Below, one piece after another: positions 40,773 to 50,316 of a stretch of 64,000 nucleotides of DNA. Position numbers and translations under genes: made by a program. The notes under the pieces were generated by a model. That model saw only the letters and a list, made by a program, of their open reading frames with translations. It did no database searches and had not been told where the DNA came from. Numbering within the stretch: the first letter of the stretch is position 1; every line of letters begins with the position of its first letter. This DNA is from CBDCGV01 sp965216955. Lineage in GTDB: Bacteria; Bacteroidota; Bacteroidia; Chitinophagales; JADIYW01. The stretch covers positions 186,001 to 250,000 of the forward strand of contig CBDCGV010000017.1 of NCBI GenBank assembly GCA_965216955.1, read 5' to 3'.

Positions 40773-41870
40773 CTAATTCATAATGGCTTTGCCGCAATCT
40801 CCTTCCATGGCAGCAATCCATTCTTTAATGAGTGCTACACCTTCAGTATGTACAAGCATTCTACCAATTTCTGGCATCATTTCACCCGGACGAGTGGACT
40901 CCATGCGATAAACTAAAATAGATTTGTCGGGCTCTCCCGGATAAATATCAAAGTCGTTGCCCCCTGAACCACTCCCCGCTGAAACAGGAGATTTACAAAT
41001 TCCTAGATTAGGACCCATTGGCTCATTGTAAGTTAAATTTAAACCGGAAACACCTCCAGGCCCGTTAGGATTATGGCAATGTCCACAGTTTACATCTAAA
41101 TACGCCATTGCACGTTCATGTAAAGTGCCACTTTTAGGATTTTTCCAGTCGGCAACTCTAGGATGCGCTGCCGATTGATTATAACCCTCTAAATATCCAA
41201 CATCCGCCCATTTTGCTAATTGGTTTTGTTTTCCATCCGCATATTCAAAATCCATATTTAAATTGCGCACCTTAGGCCCAATGGGTATTAATTTTCCATC
41301 ATACTCATGGCACCCTTTACATTGATTTTTATTAGGAATTTCATAATTGACTTGCATTGTTTTCCCTTTTTCATTGATCCACTTTACTTCTGTGCTACCC
41401 CCCGCAATTTTTAATGTTGCGTCTGTTTGAGCATCATTCCAAACATACGTTAAGGCATCCCATTTTTCTTGCCTCTTCACCAATAAACGCGTTTCAATTA
41501 TTCTTCTTCCTTTGCTAAGATCTCTACTATCATGATCGTAATAAAAGTTTTTAATTAAAACCGTCCCTATCGGAAAGTCTAAGACATGGTCTGTAGTATA
41601 AGTCGCCTTATTGCCTTCGGGCATCCATACAAAACGTGCTTTTTCAGCATAATCGGTAAAAAGTGTTGTAACAATTTCATAGGGCAAAACACGCTCATTA
41701 GGAGATAGTGTTTCAAGTTCATCATTGAAGAATTGATACTCTGAAAGGCGTTCAAAAGGTTTTGCTGCAATATCCATCTTAACGCCGGTAGTTTTGGTTG
41801 CACATTGATTAAACATCAACAATGATGCAAAAAAAAGAGGCAATACTATTAGGCCTGATTTTCTTTTCAT
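40773..41870 (-). CDS. Diheme c-type cytochrome-like lipoprotein (SO2930/HNE_0200 family)
   Basis: An exported protein of about 365 residues with two CxxCH haem-binding motifs (CKGCHEYDGK and CGHCHNPNG) in a domain shared by the SO2930/HNE_0200-type family (TIGR03806). The N-terminus (MKRKSGLIVLPLFFASLLMFNQC) is a signal or lipoprotein leader. The ATG at 41870 overlaps the stop of the upstream beta-helix gene by one base (TAATG), so I prefer it to the ATG at 41894. Families TIGR03805 and TIGR03806 are known to be paired, as here. Electron transfer or surface redox processing is inferred; the substrate is unknown. Confidence 0.82.
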   Translation of the reverse strand: MKRKSGLIVLPLFFASLLMFNQCATKTTGVKMDIAAKPFERLSEYQFFNDELETLSPNERVLPYEIVTTLFTDYAEKARFVWMPEGNKATYTTDHVLDFPIGTVLIKNFYYDHDSRDLSKGRRIIETRLLVKRQEKWDALTYVWNDAQTDATLKIAGGSTEVKWINEKGKTMQVNYEIPNKNQCKGCHEYDGKLIPIGPKVRNLNMDFEYADGKQNQLAKWADVGYLEGYNQSAAHPRVADWKNPKSGTLHERAMAYLDVNCGHCHNPNGPGGVSGLNLTYNEPMGPNLGICKSPVSAGSGSGGNDFDIYPGEPDKSILVYRMESTRPGEMMPEIGRMLVHTEGVALIKEWIAAMEGDCGKAIMN

Positions 41871-43150
41871 TACAACTCTTTTTCCTTTAACCATGCACCT
41901 GGGTCATCAGTAACAACCTTAAATTCACAGTCAAACTTTGAAGCATCTTTATCAAAAGAATTTCTAAGGTCTTTTAGGTTTTCAGCTTCTGCAGCGTTAA
42001 GATTTACAAATCTAATATCTTCTCCATTATTACTTATACATACTTTATTGTCCCCTGTTAAGTTACCGTCCTTTATTTCCATTTCTGGATCAAAAATGCC
42101 ATCAACAACAATGTCTAAAGCTCCTTTCCCAGGGAACATTCCATTAATCATTTGTCCGAACTCTTTTGTCATATCCACGACAATTCCTTTTTTCCTTTTA
42201 AAAGTATTGTCATGAATGGACAATCCTGAATAATAAGGACTATACTTACCATCTACCTTCCACTTTCTTCTTGTAAACACATAGCTTACAATTCCCAAGC
42301 CTAATGTCTTATAGCCTTCAATAGTATTGTTAAAAATTTCAATGTTTCGATGACCAACCACCAACATCCCCGTTCCAGGAGGAAGGATGTTTACCACGCC
42401 ACCTTCAGGACTAAAATTTTTATGATTATTATTTCGAACAATATTATTGTAAACTCTTACATTATTTCCATTAGGTTGAGGCAGGTTAGGCATATCAAAA
42501 ACTAGAAACCCTCCGGTATTATTTTCTGCAAGGTTATCATAAGCATCTACATTTCTACAATTCTCAATTTCGATACCTGCAACATTATGGTGCGCCACAC
42601 AGTTTCGAACCACAACATTGTTAGACTGTCCCACATAAATACCCGCATCAGAAGAGTAGCTTGCTTCACAGTTTTCCATTAAAACATTAGTACAAGAAAC
42701 AGGATATAAGCCATAAGCTCCATTTTCTTCTTTAGCGCCATCTGTCCACGTAACGTTTAAGTCACGCATGATTACATTTTCCGAATCTTGAATTTTAATG
42801 GCATCTCCTTTCGAATCTTGAATGGTGAACCCTTCAAGTGTAATGCCATTTGCTTTTATTAACAAGCCCTCTGCCCCTGAAAGCTGCTCTTTAAAAGACA
42901 AAATTGTTTTATCCTTTCCAGCACCTTTAATCGTTACGTTGGGAATACCATCTAATGATATTGATCTTGTAAATGAAAAGACTCCTTCAGGAAGTTCTAT
43001 TACCGCTCCATCTTCTGCTACAATTAATTTTTCCTGCAAAGCTTCTTCTATATTCTCTGCACTTAAAACCTTCGTTTTATTCGTTTGTTTACAACCTATC
43101 AAAAAGGTCATCAAACAAAAGCATGCAATAAAGTAAAACTTCTTTTTCAT
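41870..43150 (-). CDS. Parallel beta-helix lipoprotein (TIGR03805-like)
   Basis: A 426-residue lipoprotein (lipobox LIGC at about residue 20). The body consists of right-handed parallel beta-helix coils, with repeats such as GIPNVTIKGAGKDKTIL, ADGITLEGFTIQDSKGDAIKIQDSENV-type coils, NNVVVRNCVAHHNVAGIEIENCRNVDAYDNLAENNTGG-type coils, and NIEIFNNTIEGY. This resembles pectate lyase-like/NosD-type folds. It is translationally coupled to the diheme cytochrome. The pairing suggests action on a surface or periplasmic polymer, but no catalytic residues can be picked out. Confidence 0.85.
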   Translation of the reverse strand: MKKKFYFIACFCLMTFLIGCKQTNKTKVLSAENIEEALQEKLIVAEDGAVIELPEGVFSFTRSISLDGIPNVTIKGAGKDKTILSFKEQLSGAEGLLIKANGITLEGFTIQDSKGDAIKIQDSENVIMRDLNVTWTDGAKEENGAYGLYPVSCTNVLMENCEASYSSDAGIYVGQSNNVVVRNCVAHHNVAGIEIENCRNVDAYDNLAENNTGGFLVFDMPNLPQPNGNNVRVYNNIVRNNNHKNFSPEGGVVNILPPGTGMLVVGHRNIEIFNNTIEGYKTLGLGIVSYVFTRRKWKVDGKYSPYYSGLSIHDNTFKRKKGIVVDMTKEFGQMINGMFPGKGALDIVVDGIFDPEMEIKDGNLTGDNKVCISNNGEDIRFVNLNAAEAENLKDLRNSFDKDASKFDCEFKVVTDDPGAWLKEKEL

Positions 43151-43250
43151 AGCTAAGTATTATTTTCGAAAAGATAATAAAATGGTCTCTGGTCTCCTAA
43201 TTACAAAATTTATAATTTGAAATTTAAGTGCTTTTTATCTCAAATATCAA

Positions 43251-44141
43251 TTATGAAAGGTGTGCTAAAGCTTCATCAATGTTAGCAAACTGAAATTTAA
43301 ATCCAGTATTTTCAATTTTACCAGCACTCACTTTATTGCTATTAAAAAATAAGGTCGACATTTCTCCTAAAGTATTTTTTACTAAAAACTTAGGCGTTGA
43401 TATTGGTATGAAAGGTCTTTTTTGTGCCAAAGAAATGGCTTTAGACAAGTTCTTACTTATTATCGGATGAGGTGACACTGCGTTATATATTCCGTTCAAT
43501 TTATTTTCTAAACAATAGAAGATCATTGCACATAAGTCATCAATATGAATCCATGAGTACCACTGTTGCCCATTTCCAAAATATGCTCCAATTCCAATTT
43601 TATTAGGCGTTTTCATCTTCGCTAAAGCACCGCCTTTTTTGGACAAAACTAAACCAATCCTTAGCAAAACAACATTTATATTTGTCTTAGCAATGTTATC
43701 AACTTCCTTTTCCCAATTACGACACATGCTTGCTAAAAAATCATTTCCTGAAGCATCCATTTCTCGTTGCCAATTATTTCCTCCATCACCATAATAACCA
43801 ATAGCTGAAGCCCCTAAATAAAATTCTATGTGGTGGTCTTTTGAATTTAGATATTCTACGAGCAATCTTGTTGAAAGAATTCTACTTTCTAAAAGCTCTT
43901 TCTTTCTCTTAGAATTCCATCTTTTATCTGCAACCCCTGCACCAGCGAGATTAATAATGTAATTGCAAGACTTGATCACTTCCTCATCTAACTTCCCTTT
44001 TTGAGGATTCCAATAACAATACCCCCCTCTTTTTTGCTTTTTTCTGCTCAAAATTAACACCCGGTATCCTTTGTTTTGAGCCATTTCCATTAAACGGCTT
44101 CCAACTAACCCACTTCCTCCGGCTATTAATATTGTTTTCAT
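43251..44141 (-). CDS. TIGR01777-family NAD(P)-dependent epimerase-like protein
   Basis: A 296-residue extended SDR protein. It has the Rossmann motif IAGGSGLVGSRLM (about 6-18), NLAGAGVADKRWNSKRKKELLESRI (hallmark of the TIGR01777/YfcH/SDR39U1 group), YLGASAIGYYGDGG, a WSWIHIDDL-type motif and GIYNAVSPHPI. The C-terminal DUF1731-like part (FLVKNTLGEMSTLFFNSNKV) is present. The enzyme substrate is not known for this family. It diverges from the ABC importer genes. Confidence 0.92.
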   Translation of the reverse strand: MKTILIAGGSGLVGSRLMEMAQNKGYRVLILSRKKQKRGGYCYWNPQKGKLDEEVIKSCNYIINLAGAGVADKRWNSKRKKELLESRILSTRLLVEYLNSKDHHIEFYLGASAIGYYGDGGNNWQREMDASGNDFLASMCRNWEKEVDNIAKTNINVVLLRIGLVLSKKGGALAKMKTPNKIGIGAYFGNGQQWYSWIHIDDLCAMIFYCLENKLNGIYNAVSPHPIISKNLSKAISLAQKRPFIPISTPKFLVKNTLGEMSTLFFNSNKVSAGKIENTGFKFQFANIDEALAHLS

Positions 44142-44183
44142 TCTGATTTAAAATAATATTTTTACCTATCTAATTAAACAAAA

Positions 44184-44191
44184 CAAACATA
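44184..44191 (-). promoter_or_regulatory. -7 box (TATGTTTG) ahead of the epimerase gene
   Basis: On the minus strand TATGTTTG matches TAnnTTTG and lies 42 bases before the ATG at 44141, in the divergent 53-bp gap. It lies beside the start of the importer gene at 44195, so the -33 region would be inside that gene. Confidence 0.35.
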
Positions 44192-44194
44192 CAG

Positions 44195-45955
44195 ATGTTC
44201 AAAACCGTTTTTAAATTGGCATGTATTGCTATAATTTTCACCTTAAATGCATGTAAAAGCACTACAAATTCAGGAAAAATCTATAAAGATCAAGTTATAG
44301 TTCATGCATTATCTGATTTGCAAGGGCTTAACCTTGCAACAAGTAGTGATGGCTTATCCTCTGTTGCAGGTGCAAACATTTTCCAAAGCTTGATGCAATA
44401 TTCAAGCGAAACACTTGAACTAATACCTGTTTTAGCTAAAGCAGAACAAGAGGTTGTTACAACTGATAAAGGACGTGATTTTATTTTTGAGATTAGGGAA
44501 CAAGCTAAATGGCCAAATGGCAGTCCGGTTTTAGCATCGGATATCTTGTTTTCCTGGAAAGCCGTTTATTGTCCAGGCGTTAATACAACACATTTAAGAC
44601 CATACTTAGATTTTGTTTATGATATAGAGTTATATGACGATAACCCAAGAAAAATAAAGTTTAAAACGGATCAAATTTATATGTTGGCAGACTACACCGT
44701 TGGCTCCCTCTCTATACAACCTAAATACGTTTATGACAAAGAAGGCCTGTTAGATAATTTTACCTTTCCTGAATTAAAAATTGGAACTGGAGAAATTGCT
44801 CAAAATCCATTAATAAAAAAGTTTGCAAAACAGTATAATTCAGACGAATATGCTAGAGATACAGACAAAGTAGTAGGCTCGGGGGCATATAAATTAGCAA
44901 GATGGGATACAGACCAACGAGTAATTTTAGAAAAAAAAGAAAATTGGTGGGGTCATGCGCTTGAAACAGAAAATCAATATTTTGAAGCTTATCCCAAACG
45001 AATCATTTATGAGGTTATAAACGATATTAATACTGCGCTAGTAGCCGTTAAAGATGAAAAAGTAGATGTTATGTTTGTAACACCCGTTAAAGAATATATG
45101 GATTTAGACAAATCAGATAAATTCAATAGTAATTATATTAAGTCTGAGCCCCCTACATTTATTTACACTTATTTAGGTTTAAATGTAGGAGATAAAATTC
45201 TTAAGGATAAAAAGGTTAGAGAGGCGCTCGCTTACCTAACCGATATTGACAAAATCAATGATAAATTATTATACGGTCAGCAAGAAAGAATTATCGGCGA
45301 TATTCTCCCTGTTTTTGAAAAAGATTATAACAATGATATTAAACCTAGACAATATGACCCAGAAAAAGGAGCAAAATTACTTGATGAAGCAGGGTGGCAA
45401 GATAAAGACGGCGACGGAATAAGAGAGAAAGAAATTGAAGGGGAAAAAACCGATTTAGTCTTGACATACAACTTTAATACAGGAAACTCTACCAGAGAAA
45501 ATGTAGGTTTAATGATCCAAAATTGGTGGAAACAAGCGGGAATTAAGGTTGAGGTTGTTGGTTTGGATTGGTCTTTATATGGTGACGAGCTTAAAAACAA
45601 CAACGTTCAGCTATGGTATCAAGGATGGATCTCTTCTCCAAGCCCAAGTGACCCTAAACAACTTTGGCATACTTCATCCAAAAATGGAGGATCTAATTTT
45701 AGTGCCTTTGGAAATGCCGAGTCAGACGCTTTAATAGATAAGATTCGAACAGAACTTAACGAAGATAGCCGAAGTGTTTTATATAAGGAATGGCAACAGT
45801 TATTACACGATGAACTGCCTGCTATCTTTTTGTTCACGCAAAAATCAAGAAATGTTATTCATAAAAGATTCGAAAATATAAGGCCCTCCGCTTTATATCC
45901 TGGCTATTGGGTGGCTGGATTCAAAGTCAAAGAAGAATATCAAATACAGGAGTAA
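44195..45955 (+). CDS. Family 5 substrate-binding lipoprotein of a peptide-type ABC importer
   Basis: A 586-residue SBP_bac_5 lipoprotein (lipobox LNAC, Cys20). Family segments include GANIFQSLMQYSSETLELIPVLA, WPNGSPVLASDILFSWKAV, VGSGAYKLARWDTDQRVILEKKENWWG, VREALAYLTDIDKI and WQQLLHDELPAIFLF. Followed by two permeases (21 and 2 bp spacing), it defines an Opp/Dpp-type uptake system. A DKDGDGIREKEIEG segment is a possible calcium-binding loop. No ATPase gene is present in the run. Ligand unknown, but di/oligopeptides are likely. Confidence 0.92.
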   Translation: MFKTVFKLACIAIIFTLNACKSTTNSGKIYKDQVIVHALSDLQGLNLATSSDGLSSVAGANIFQSLMQYSSETLELIPVLAKAEQEVVTTDKGRDFIFEIREQAKWPNGSPVLASDILFSWKAVYCPGVNTTHLRPYLDFVYDIELYDDNPRKIKFKTDQIYMLADYTVGSLSIQPKYVYDKEGLLDNFTFPELKIGTGEIAQNPLIKKFAKQYNSDEYARDTDKVVGSGAYKLARWDTDQRVILEKKENWWGHALETENQYFEAYPKRIIYEVINDINTALVAVKDEKVDVMFVTPVKEYMDLDKSDKFNSNYIKSEPPTFIYTYLGLNVGDKILKDKKVREALAYLTDIDKINDKLLYGQQERIIGDILPVFEKDYNNDIKPRQYDPEKGAKLLDEAGWQDKDGDGIREKEIEGEKTDLVLTYNFNTGNSTRENVGLMIQNWWKQAGIKVEVVGLDWSLYGDELKNNNVQLWYQGWISSPSPSDPKQLWHTSSKNGGSNFSAFGNAESDALIDKIRTELNEDSRSVLYKEWQQLLHDELPAIFLFTQKSRNVIHKRFENIRPSALYPGYWVAGFKVKEEYQIQE

Positions 45956-45976
45956 AAGCCGTCTAACTAAGGAATT

Positions 45977-47407
45977 ATGATTCAATATATCATAAAGCGA
46001 CTTTTAATTTTTATTCCTACCCTATTGATTATCTCTTTGATTACTTTTTCCTTGAGTGTAATGGTTCCTGGAGATCCCATAGAACAAATTTTAAATAAAG
46101 GAGGAAAAGGAGATTTTGCATCCTTATCTAGTCTCGTTGCTGAACAAGCATATATAGAAAAAAGAAGAGAACTTGGTTTACATCTACCGGTGTTTTATTT
46201 TGGGCTTGGAACAGCTTCAATGCCAGATAGTCTTTATATCATACCTAAAAGAAGTACTCGAAAAACTCTTAAAAAATTAATAAAACAATATGGCAACTGG
46301 CCTGAGATATATGCATTTTATAATGCCAACAAGCATTTTTACAGACAAGTTAATTCCTTAAATACAGATTCTACAAATGCCAACAATAAGATAAACTTAC
46401 AAGACAATGCCTATAAGATAAGTAGTCTTTATCATAGAGAAAAAATAGAAGAAAAACTCCGTCTTATAGATGAAGAATTAGAAACCACCCCTTTGTTTAA
46501 AACTCAAATTGGAAGCAGCTTCAACGTACTATCTTCCTCTTTTAATAATATGATCGAGCATCCTACAAAGTATAAAAACCTGTTACCCAAAGTTCACTTT
46601 TACGGTACTAATAACCAATATCACAAATGGATCACTAAGTTTTTAAAGGGTGATTTTGGAAGATCTTTTAAAGACAATCAGCCCGTTAGTAAAGTGCTTA
46701 AAAAATCGGCAAGCAGAACTATTGGAATAAGCTTATTGTCTGTCTTTTTAAGCTATTTAATTGCCATTCCTCTAGGCGTATTTTCTGCCAAAGAAAAAGG
46801 CACAAGAAAAGAACAAACCATTACAACTATATTATTCATTTTGTATTCTCTCCCTAGTTTTTGGATTGCTACAATGTTGATCATGTTCTTTGGTGGTGGT
46901 GATTTTTTATCCTGGTTTCCAGGATATGGTTTAGGAGATCAAGAAGTAGAGGGTGCTTCCAACTTTTTTGAAAAAGTGGGTATACGAGTTCATCATTTAA
47001 TTTTACCCTTAATTTGCTGGACCTACGGAAGCTTAGCCTTCTTAACGCGACAAATGAGAGGAGGAATGCTTACAGTTTTAAACCAAGACTATATAAGAAC
47101 CGCCCGAGCCAAAGGGCTCAGAGAAAAGAAGGTAGTTTGGAAACATGCTTTCAGAAATTCGTTGTTACCAATTATAACTTTATTTGCCAATGTATTTCCT
47201 TTAATGCTTAGCGGATCGATTGTTTTAGAACTTATTTTTAATATTCCAGGAATGGGTCATTTAGCCATTGATGCCATAACAGCGCGCAACTGGCCTGTTT
47301 TATTTGCCGTAGTAATGGTTTCTGCGATTTTAACTTTGCTTGGTTATTTAGTTGCTGATATCCTATACGCTTTAGTAGATCCAAGAATATCCTATAACAA
47401 AAAGTAA
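45977..47407 (+). CDS. Peptide-type ABC importer permease, OppB/DppB family, with long insertion
   Basis: A 476-residue inner-membrane permease. It has a first helix (residues 5-30) followed by MVPGDPIEQIL, the usual OppB loop. About 190 polar residues are then inserted before the remaining five helices (from about 255). The EAA loop is RTARAKGLREKKVVWKHAFRN. Standard OppB proteins are about 310 residues; the insertion, probably periplasmic, is characteristic of Bacteroidota homologues. It pairs with the OppC-type permease 2 bp downstream. Confidence 0.92.
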   Translation: MIQYIIKRLLIFIPTLLIISLITFSLSVMVPGDPIEQILNKGGKGDFASLSSLVAEQAYIEKRRELGLHLPVFYFGLGTASMPDSLYIIPKRSTRKTLKKLIKQYGNWPEIYAFYNANKHFYRQVNSLNTDSTNANNKINLQDNAYKISSLYHREKIEEKLRLIDEELETTPLFKTQIGSSFNVLSSSFNNMIEHPTKYKNLLPKVHFYGTNNQYHKWITKFLKGDFGRSFKDNQPVSKVLKKSASRTIGISLLSVFLSYLIAIPLGVFSAKEKGTRKEQTITTILFILYSLPSFWIATMLIMFFGGGDFLSWFPGYGLGDQEVEGASNFFEKVGIRVHHLILPLICWTYGSLAFLTRQMRGGMLTVLNQDYIRTARAKGLREKKVVWKHAFRNSLLPIITLFANVFPLMLSGSIVLELIFNIPGMGHLAIDAITARNWPVLFAVVMVSAILTLLGYLVADILYALVDPRISYNKK

Positions 47408-47409
47408 AA

Positions 47410-48699
47410 TTGATTAAAAATTATACAAATAAAGGGCAAGGTTATTGGCAAGTTGTCAGAAGACAATTTAAGAAAAACAAACGTGCATTGTGGTCATTGT
47501 ACTTTGTGCTTTTTATGGCTTTTATTGCACTATTTGCCGATTTTATTGCGAATTCAAAACCATTGGCTCTAAAAACGAATGACAAAATTTATTTCCCAGT
47601 AATTCACCAATATGGTGTCGATTTAGGCTTATGTAAATGGCCACAAGAATTATTAAATATTAATTGGATAGAAAAAGAATTTGATTGGGCTTTGCGTGCA
47701 CCTATTCCCTATTCGCCGAGTACATTAGATTTAAACAATGCACAATATGTCGCACCATTTGGTGAACAGGATATTAAGTCACTGAGATGGCGACATTGGC
47801 TCGGAACAGAAAAGCTTGGAAGAGATGTGTTTTCCGCTCTAATTCACGGTACTAGAATTGCTTTTTTAGTGGGAATTATATCTATGTCTTTAGCATCCCT
47901 TATTGGTATCTTTTTAGGGGCCATAGCAGGTTTTTTTGGAGACAAAAAAATAAAAACGAGACGAGGTAGTTTTGTAATTGTACTAATAACTGTTTTTTTA
48001 GGGTATTTCTATGGCTTTAAAGTTCGAGGGTTTACAATTGAAGAAGCCGCACAAAACTCAATGTCCAGTTTTTATGGTCAACTGCTTTTATCTATTGGCA
48101 TTTTTGTTGGCATCATTTTAATCGGCGTGGGTTTAGGACGCATTTTATCAAGATTACCTTTTTTCAATAAAAAAATGGCCCTCCCTTTTGACATGATTAT
48201 ATCAAGAATGATAGAAATAATGGTTTCTGTTCCAAAGCTATTCTTAATCATTGCTATTGTCGCCATTGTAAAACCTTCCATCTTTTTGGTAATGGCTGTA
48301 ATTGGATTGACCTCATGGACAGGCATCGCTCGATTTATCAGAGCGGAACTTCTAAGAATTCGAAATCTAGAATATATTGAAGCTTCCAAAGCCTTAGGGT
48401 TTAGCAACTTTAGAACATTGTTCAGGCATGCTATTCCAAATGCCCTTTCACCGGTTTTAATTACGATAGCCTTTGGCATTGCTGCTGCCATTCTGGTGGA
48501 GGCCTTTTTATCTTTCATTGGAATCGGTATTCCTTCTGAAGTACTAACTTGGGGAAAGCTACTATCGCTAGCTCGAAGTGCTCCTTCTGCCTGGTGGTTG
48601 GCCATCTTTCCAGGATTTGCCATTTTTATAACCGTAACTTTATTCAATTTAATTGGGGAAGGGTTAACAGATGCTTTAGATCCTAAACTCAAACAATAA
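47410..48699 (+). CDS. Peptide-type ABC importer permease, OppC/DppC family
   Basis: A 429-residue permease: N-terminal helix (WSLYFVLFMAFIALFADFI), an enlarged loop, HWLGTEKLGRDVFSALIHGTRIAFLVG (the OppC GTDxxGRD-type signature) and the EAA loop EYIEASKALGFSNFRTLFRHAIPN. The start codon is TTG at 47410, two bases after the OppB stop; the reading frame has no earlier start compatible with coupling. An extra hydrophobic hairpin (about 175-235) precedes the core. No OppD/F ATPase follows. Confidence 0.9.
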   Translation: MIKNYTNKGQGYWQVVRRQFKKNKRALWSLYFVLFMAFIALFADFIANSKPLALKTNDKIYFPVIHQYGVDLGLCKWPQELLNINWIEKEFDWALRAPIPYSPSTLDLNNAQYVAPFGEQDIKSLRWRHWLGTEKLGRDVFSALIHGTRIAFLVGIISMSLASLIGIFLGAIAGFFGDKKIKTRRGSFVIVLITVFLGYFYGFKVRGFTIEEAAQNSMSSFYGQLLLSIGIFVGIILIGVGLGRILSRLPFFNKKMALPFDMIISRMIEIMVSVPKLFLIIAIVAIVKPSIFLVMAVIGLTSWTGIARFIRAELLRIRNLEYIEASKALGFSNFRTLFRHAIPNALSPVLITIAFGIAAAILVEAFLSFIGIGIPSEVLTWGKLLSLARSAPSAWWLAIFPGFAIFITVTLFNLIGEGLTDALDPKLKQ

Positions 48700-48726
48700 A
48701 TTTAATGTCATTGCTTTATTAATTAT

Positions 48727-50199
48727 ATGATTTATTTTAGATCCTTAACAGTAATAATGATTCTATTTCTTTGTAGACCAACTCTTGGTCAAGAAATAAT
48801 TCAATCTGTTCCTCAAAAACTCTCTTCTAAATATGACGACTATGAGGTGCTCGGCGAAAATGATTTTGGTATCATTGTCCATTACTATGCAAAAAACAGC
48901 CATTTATTAGAAACATATAACGAAAAACTTCGACCCAAGTATAGAGCAGAAATAAACCTAAAAGAAAAAAGGGCTTATGTAGAACAAATTATCCCTTTTC
49001 AAAAATTTATTGGTGTTTTTTACAACACAATATCAAACAATCATAGTTATCTAAAGTTTAGAAAGCTGAACAGTAAACTTCAAGCTTCAGATAATTTTGT
49101 GCTTTTAGACTCTGTACAAATAAATGCTTTTGACCCAAACATCAATTACTTTGTAAAAACTTCTGAAGACAAGACTAAAATTTTAGTTTTTAATTTCTTT
49201 CATAAAGGAAACAAGACTACTGTTAATTATAAAGTATTTGATAATGATTTTAACCTACTCTCGAAGCAAGCTACCGTTGTAGAAGGGAAAGAGGACAAAT
49301 CTTTAAAATCAATGAAAGTTTCGAATAACGGAGATGTTATCACGGTAATTGGACATTACGACAACAGGAGAAATGAAGAATACGATTACAACATCTTTAA
49401 GTATACCATAACTTGTTTGAATAGCAGAAAAGGAAATGTTGAAACATTTGAAATTCAAAAAGAAGACTATTTGTTTAAAAACCTTATTACAAAAATTGAT
49501 GAAGAAAACAACCTGGTTGTTATGATTGGAGGTTACACCCATAAAAAAGAGGCAACTGATTTAGGTTTTTTCTCTAAAAAGATTTCTTTTATCTCTAATC
49601 TTAATACAAATGCATATATTGCTCATAAAGAAGAAGACATTGAAGGTTCAACTAGTTATAACTTTAGAAAGTGGGAAGATAAAGCCTCAATTATAAGACC
49701 TAAGAGAATAATAATCCGATCAGATGGGGGGTTCATATTGGTTGCAGAAAGTGAATATCAATACACTCAATTAATAACAAGTCCCGCTTCTATAAATGAT
49801 CCCTTTGGTTACAGCAATAATTACACAACTTATTACGACAAAAATTACTTTTACGATATTTTCGCATACTCTATCGACCCTGGTAACACAGTAGATTGGA
49901 AAGTAAAGATCCCTAAAGTTCAGGAAACAGAAAGTGATGCCGGAAAATTTTCCTCTTTTTGTTTTTTTGAAGCAAATAATGCCTTAAAATTTGTTTTTAG
50001 TGAAGATGTCTATGTAAACGGAAATATTGTAGAATATAATTTAAACCCTAAAGGTGAGTACAATAGAAATAGCCTTTTTAATTCCCAAAAACTAGATTTA
50101 ATACCCCTTATTAGAGAGGGGAAACAAATTTCTAAAAATAGAATTGTTATACCAAGTGAAAAAAGAAGAAACTTGCAATTAGTCATTCTTAAATACTAG
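48727..50199 (+). CDS. Secreted protein of unknown function
   Basis: A 490-residue exported protein with signal peptide (SLTVIMILFLCRPTLGQ). The body looks like repeated beta-strands of a propeller or similar fold, with recurring blades such as ENDFGIIVHYYAKNSH, KVSNNGDVITVIGHYDN, NNLVVMIGGYTHKKE and SDGGFILVAESEYQY. I do not recognise a named domain and see no T9SS tail. It lies 27 bp after the importer permease, but function in uptake is only a guess. Confidence 0.75.
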   Translation: MIYFRSLTVIMILFLCRPTLGQEIIQSVPQKLSSKYDDYEVLGENDFGIIVHYYAKNSHLLETYNEKLRPKYRAEINLKEKRAYVEQIIPFQKFIGVFYNTISNNHSYLKFRKLNSKLQASDNFVLLDSVQINAFDPNINYFVKTSEDKTKILVFNFFHKGNKTTVNYKVFDNDFNLLSKQATVVEGKEDKSLKSMKVSNNGDVITVIGHYDNRRNEEYDYNIFKYTITCLNSRKGNVETFEIQKEDYLFKNLITKIDEENNLVVMIGGYTHKKEATDLGFFSKKISFISNLNTNAYIAHKEEDIEGSTSYNFRKWEDKASIIRPKRIIIRSDGGFILVAESEYQYTQLITSPASINDPFGYSNNYTTYYDKNYFYDIFAYSIDPGNTVDWKVKIPKVQETESDAGKFSSFCFFEANNALKFVFSEDVYVNGNIVEYNLNPKGEYNRNSLFNSQKLDLIPLIREGKQISKNRIVIPSEKRRNLQLVILKY

Positions 50200-50316
50200 G
50201 TCTGTAAGTTTATGAAAAAGTCTCTGAAGATGAATCTGCAACTCAAACAAGGGTTCTTAAATAACTTCTCGTACAACTTTCTAACTTTACAAACTTTTAA
50301 CTAAAACTTTTGAAGG

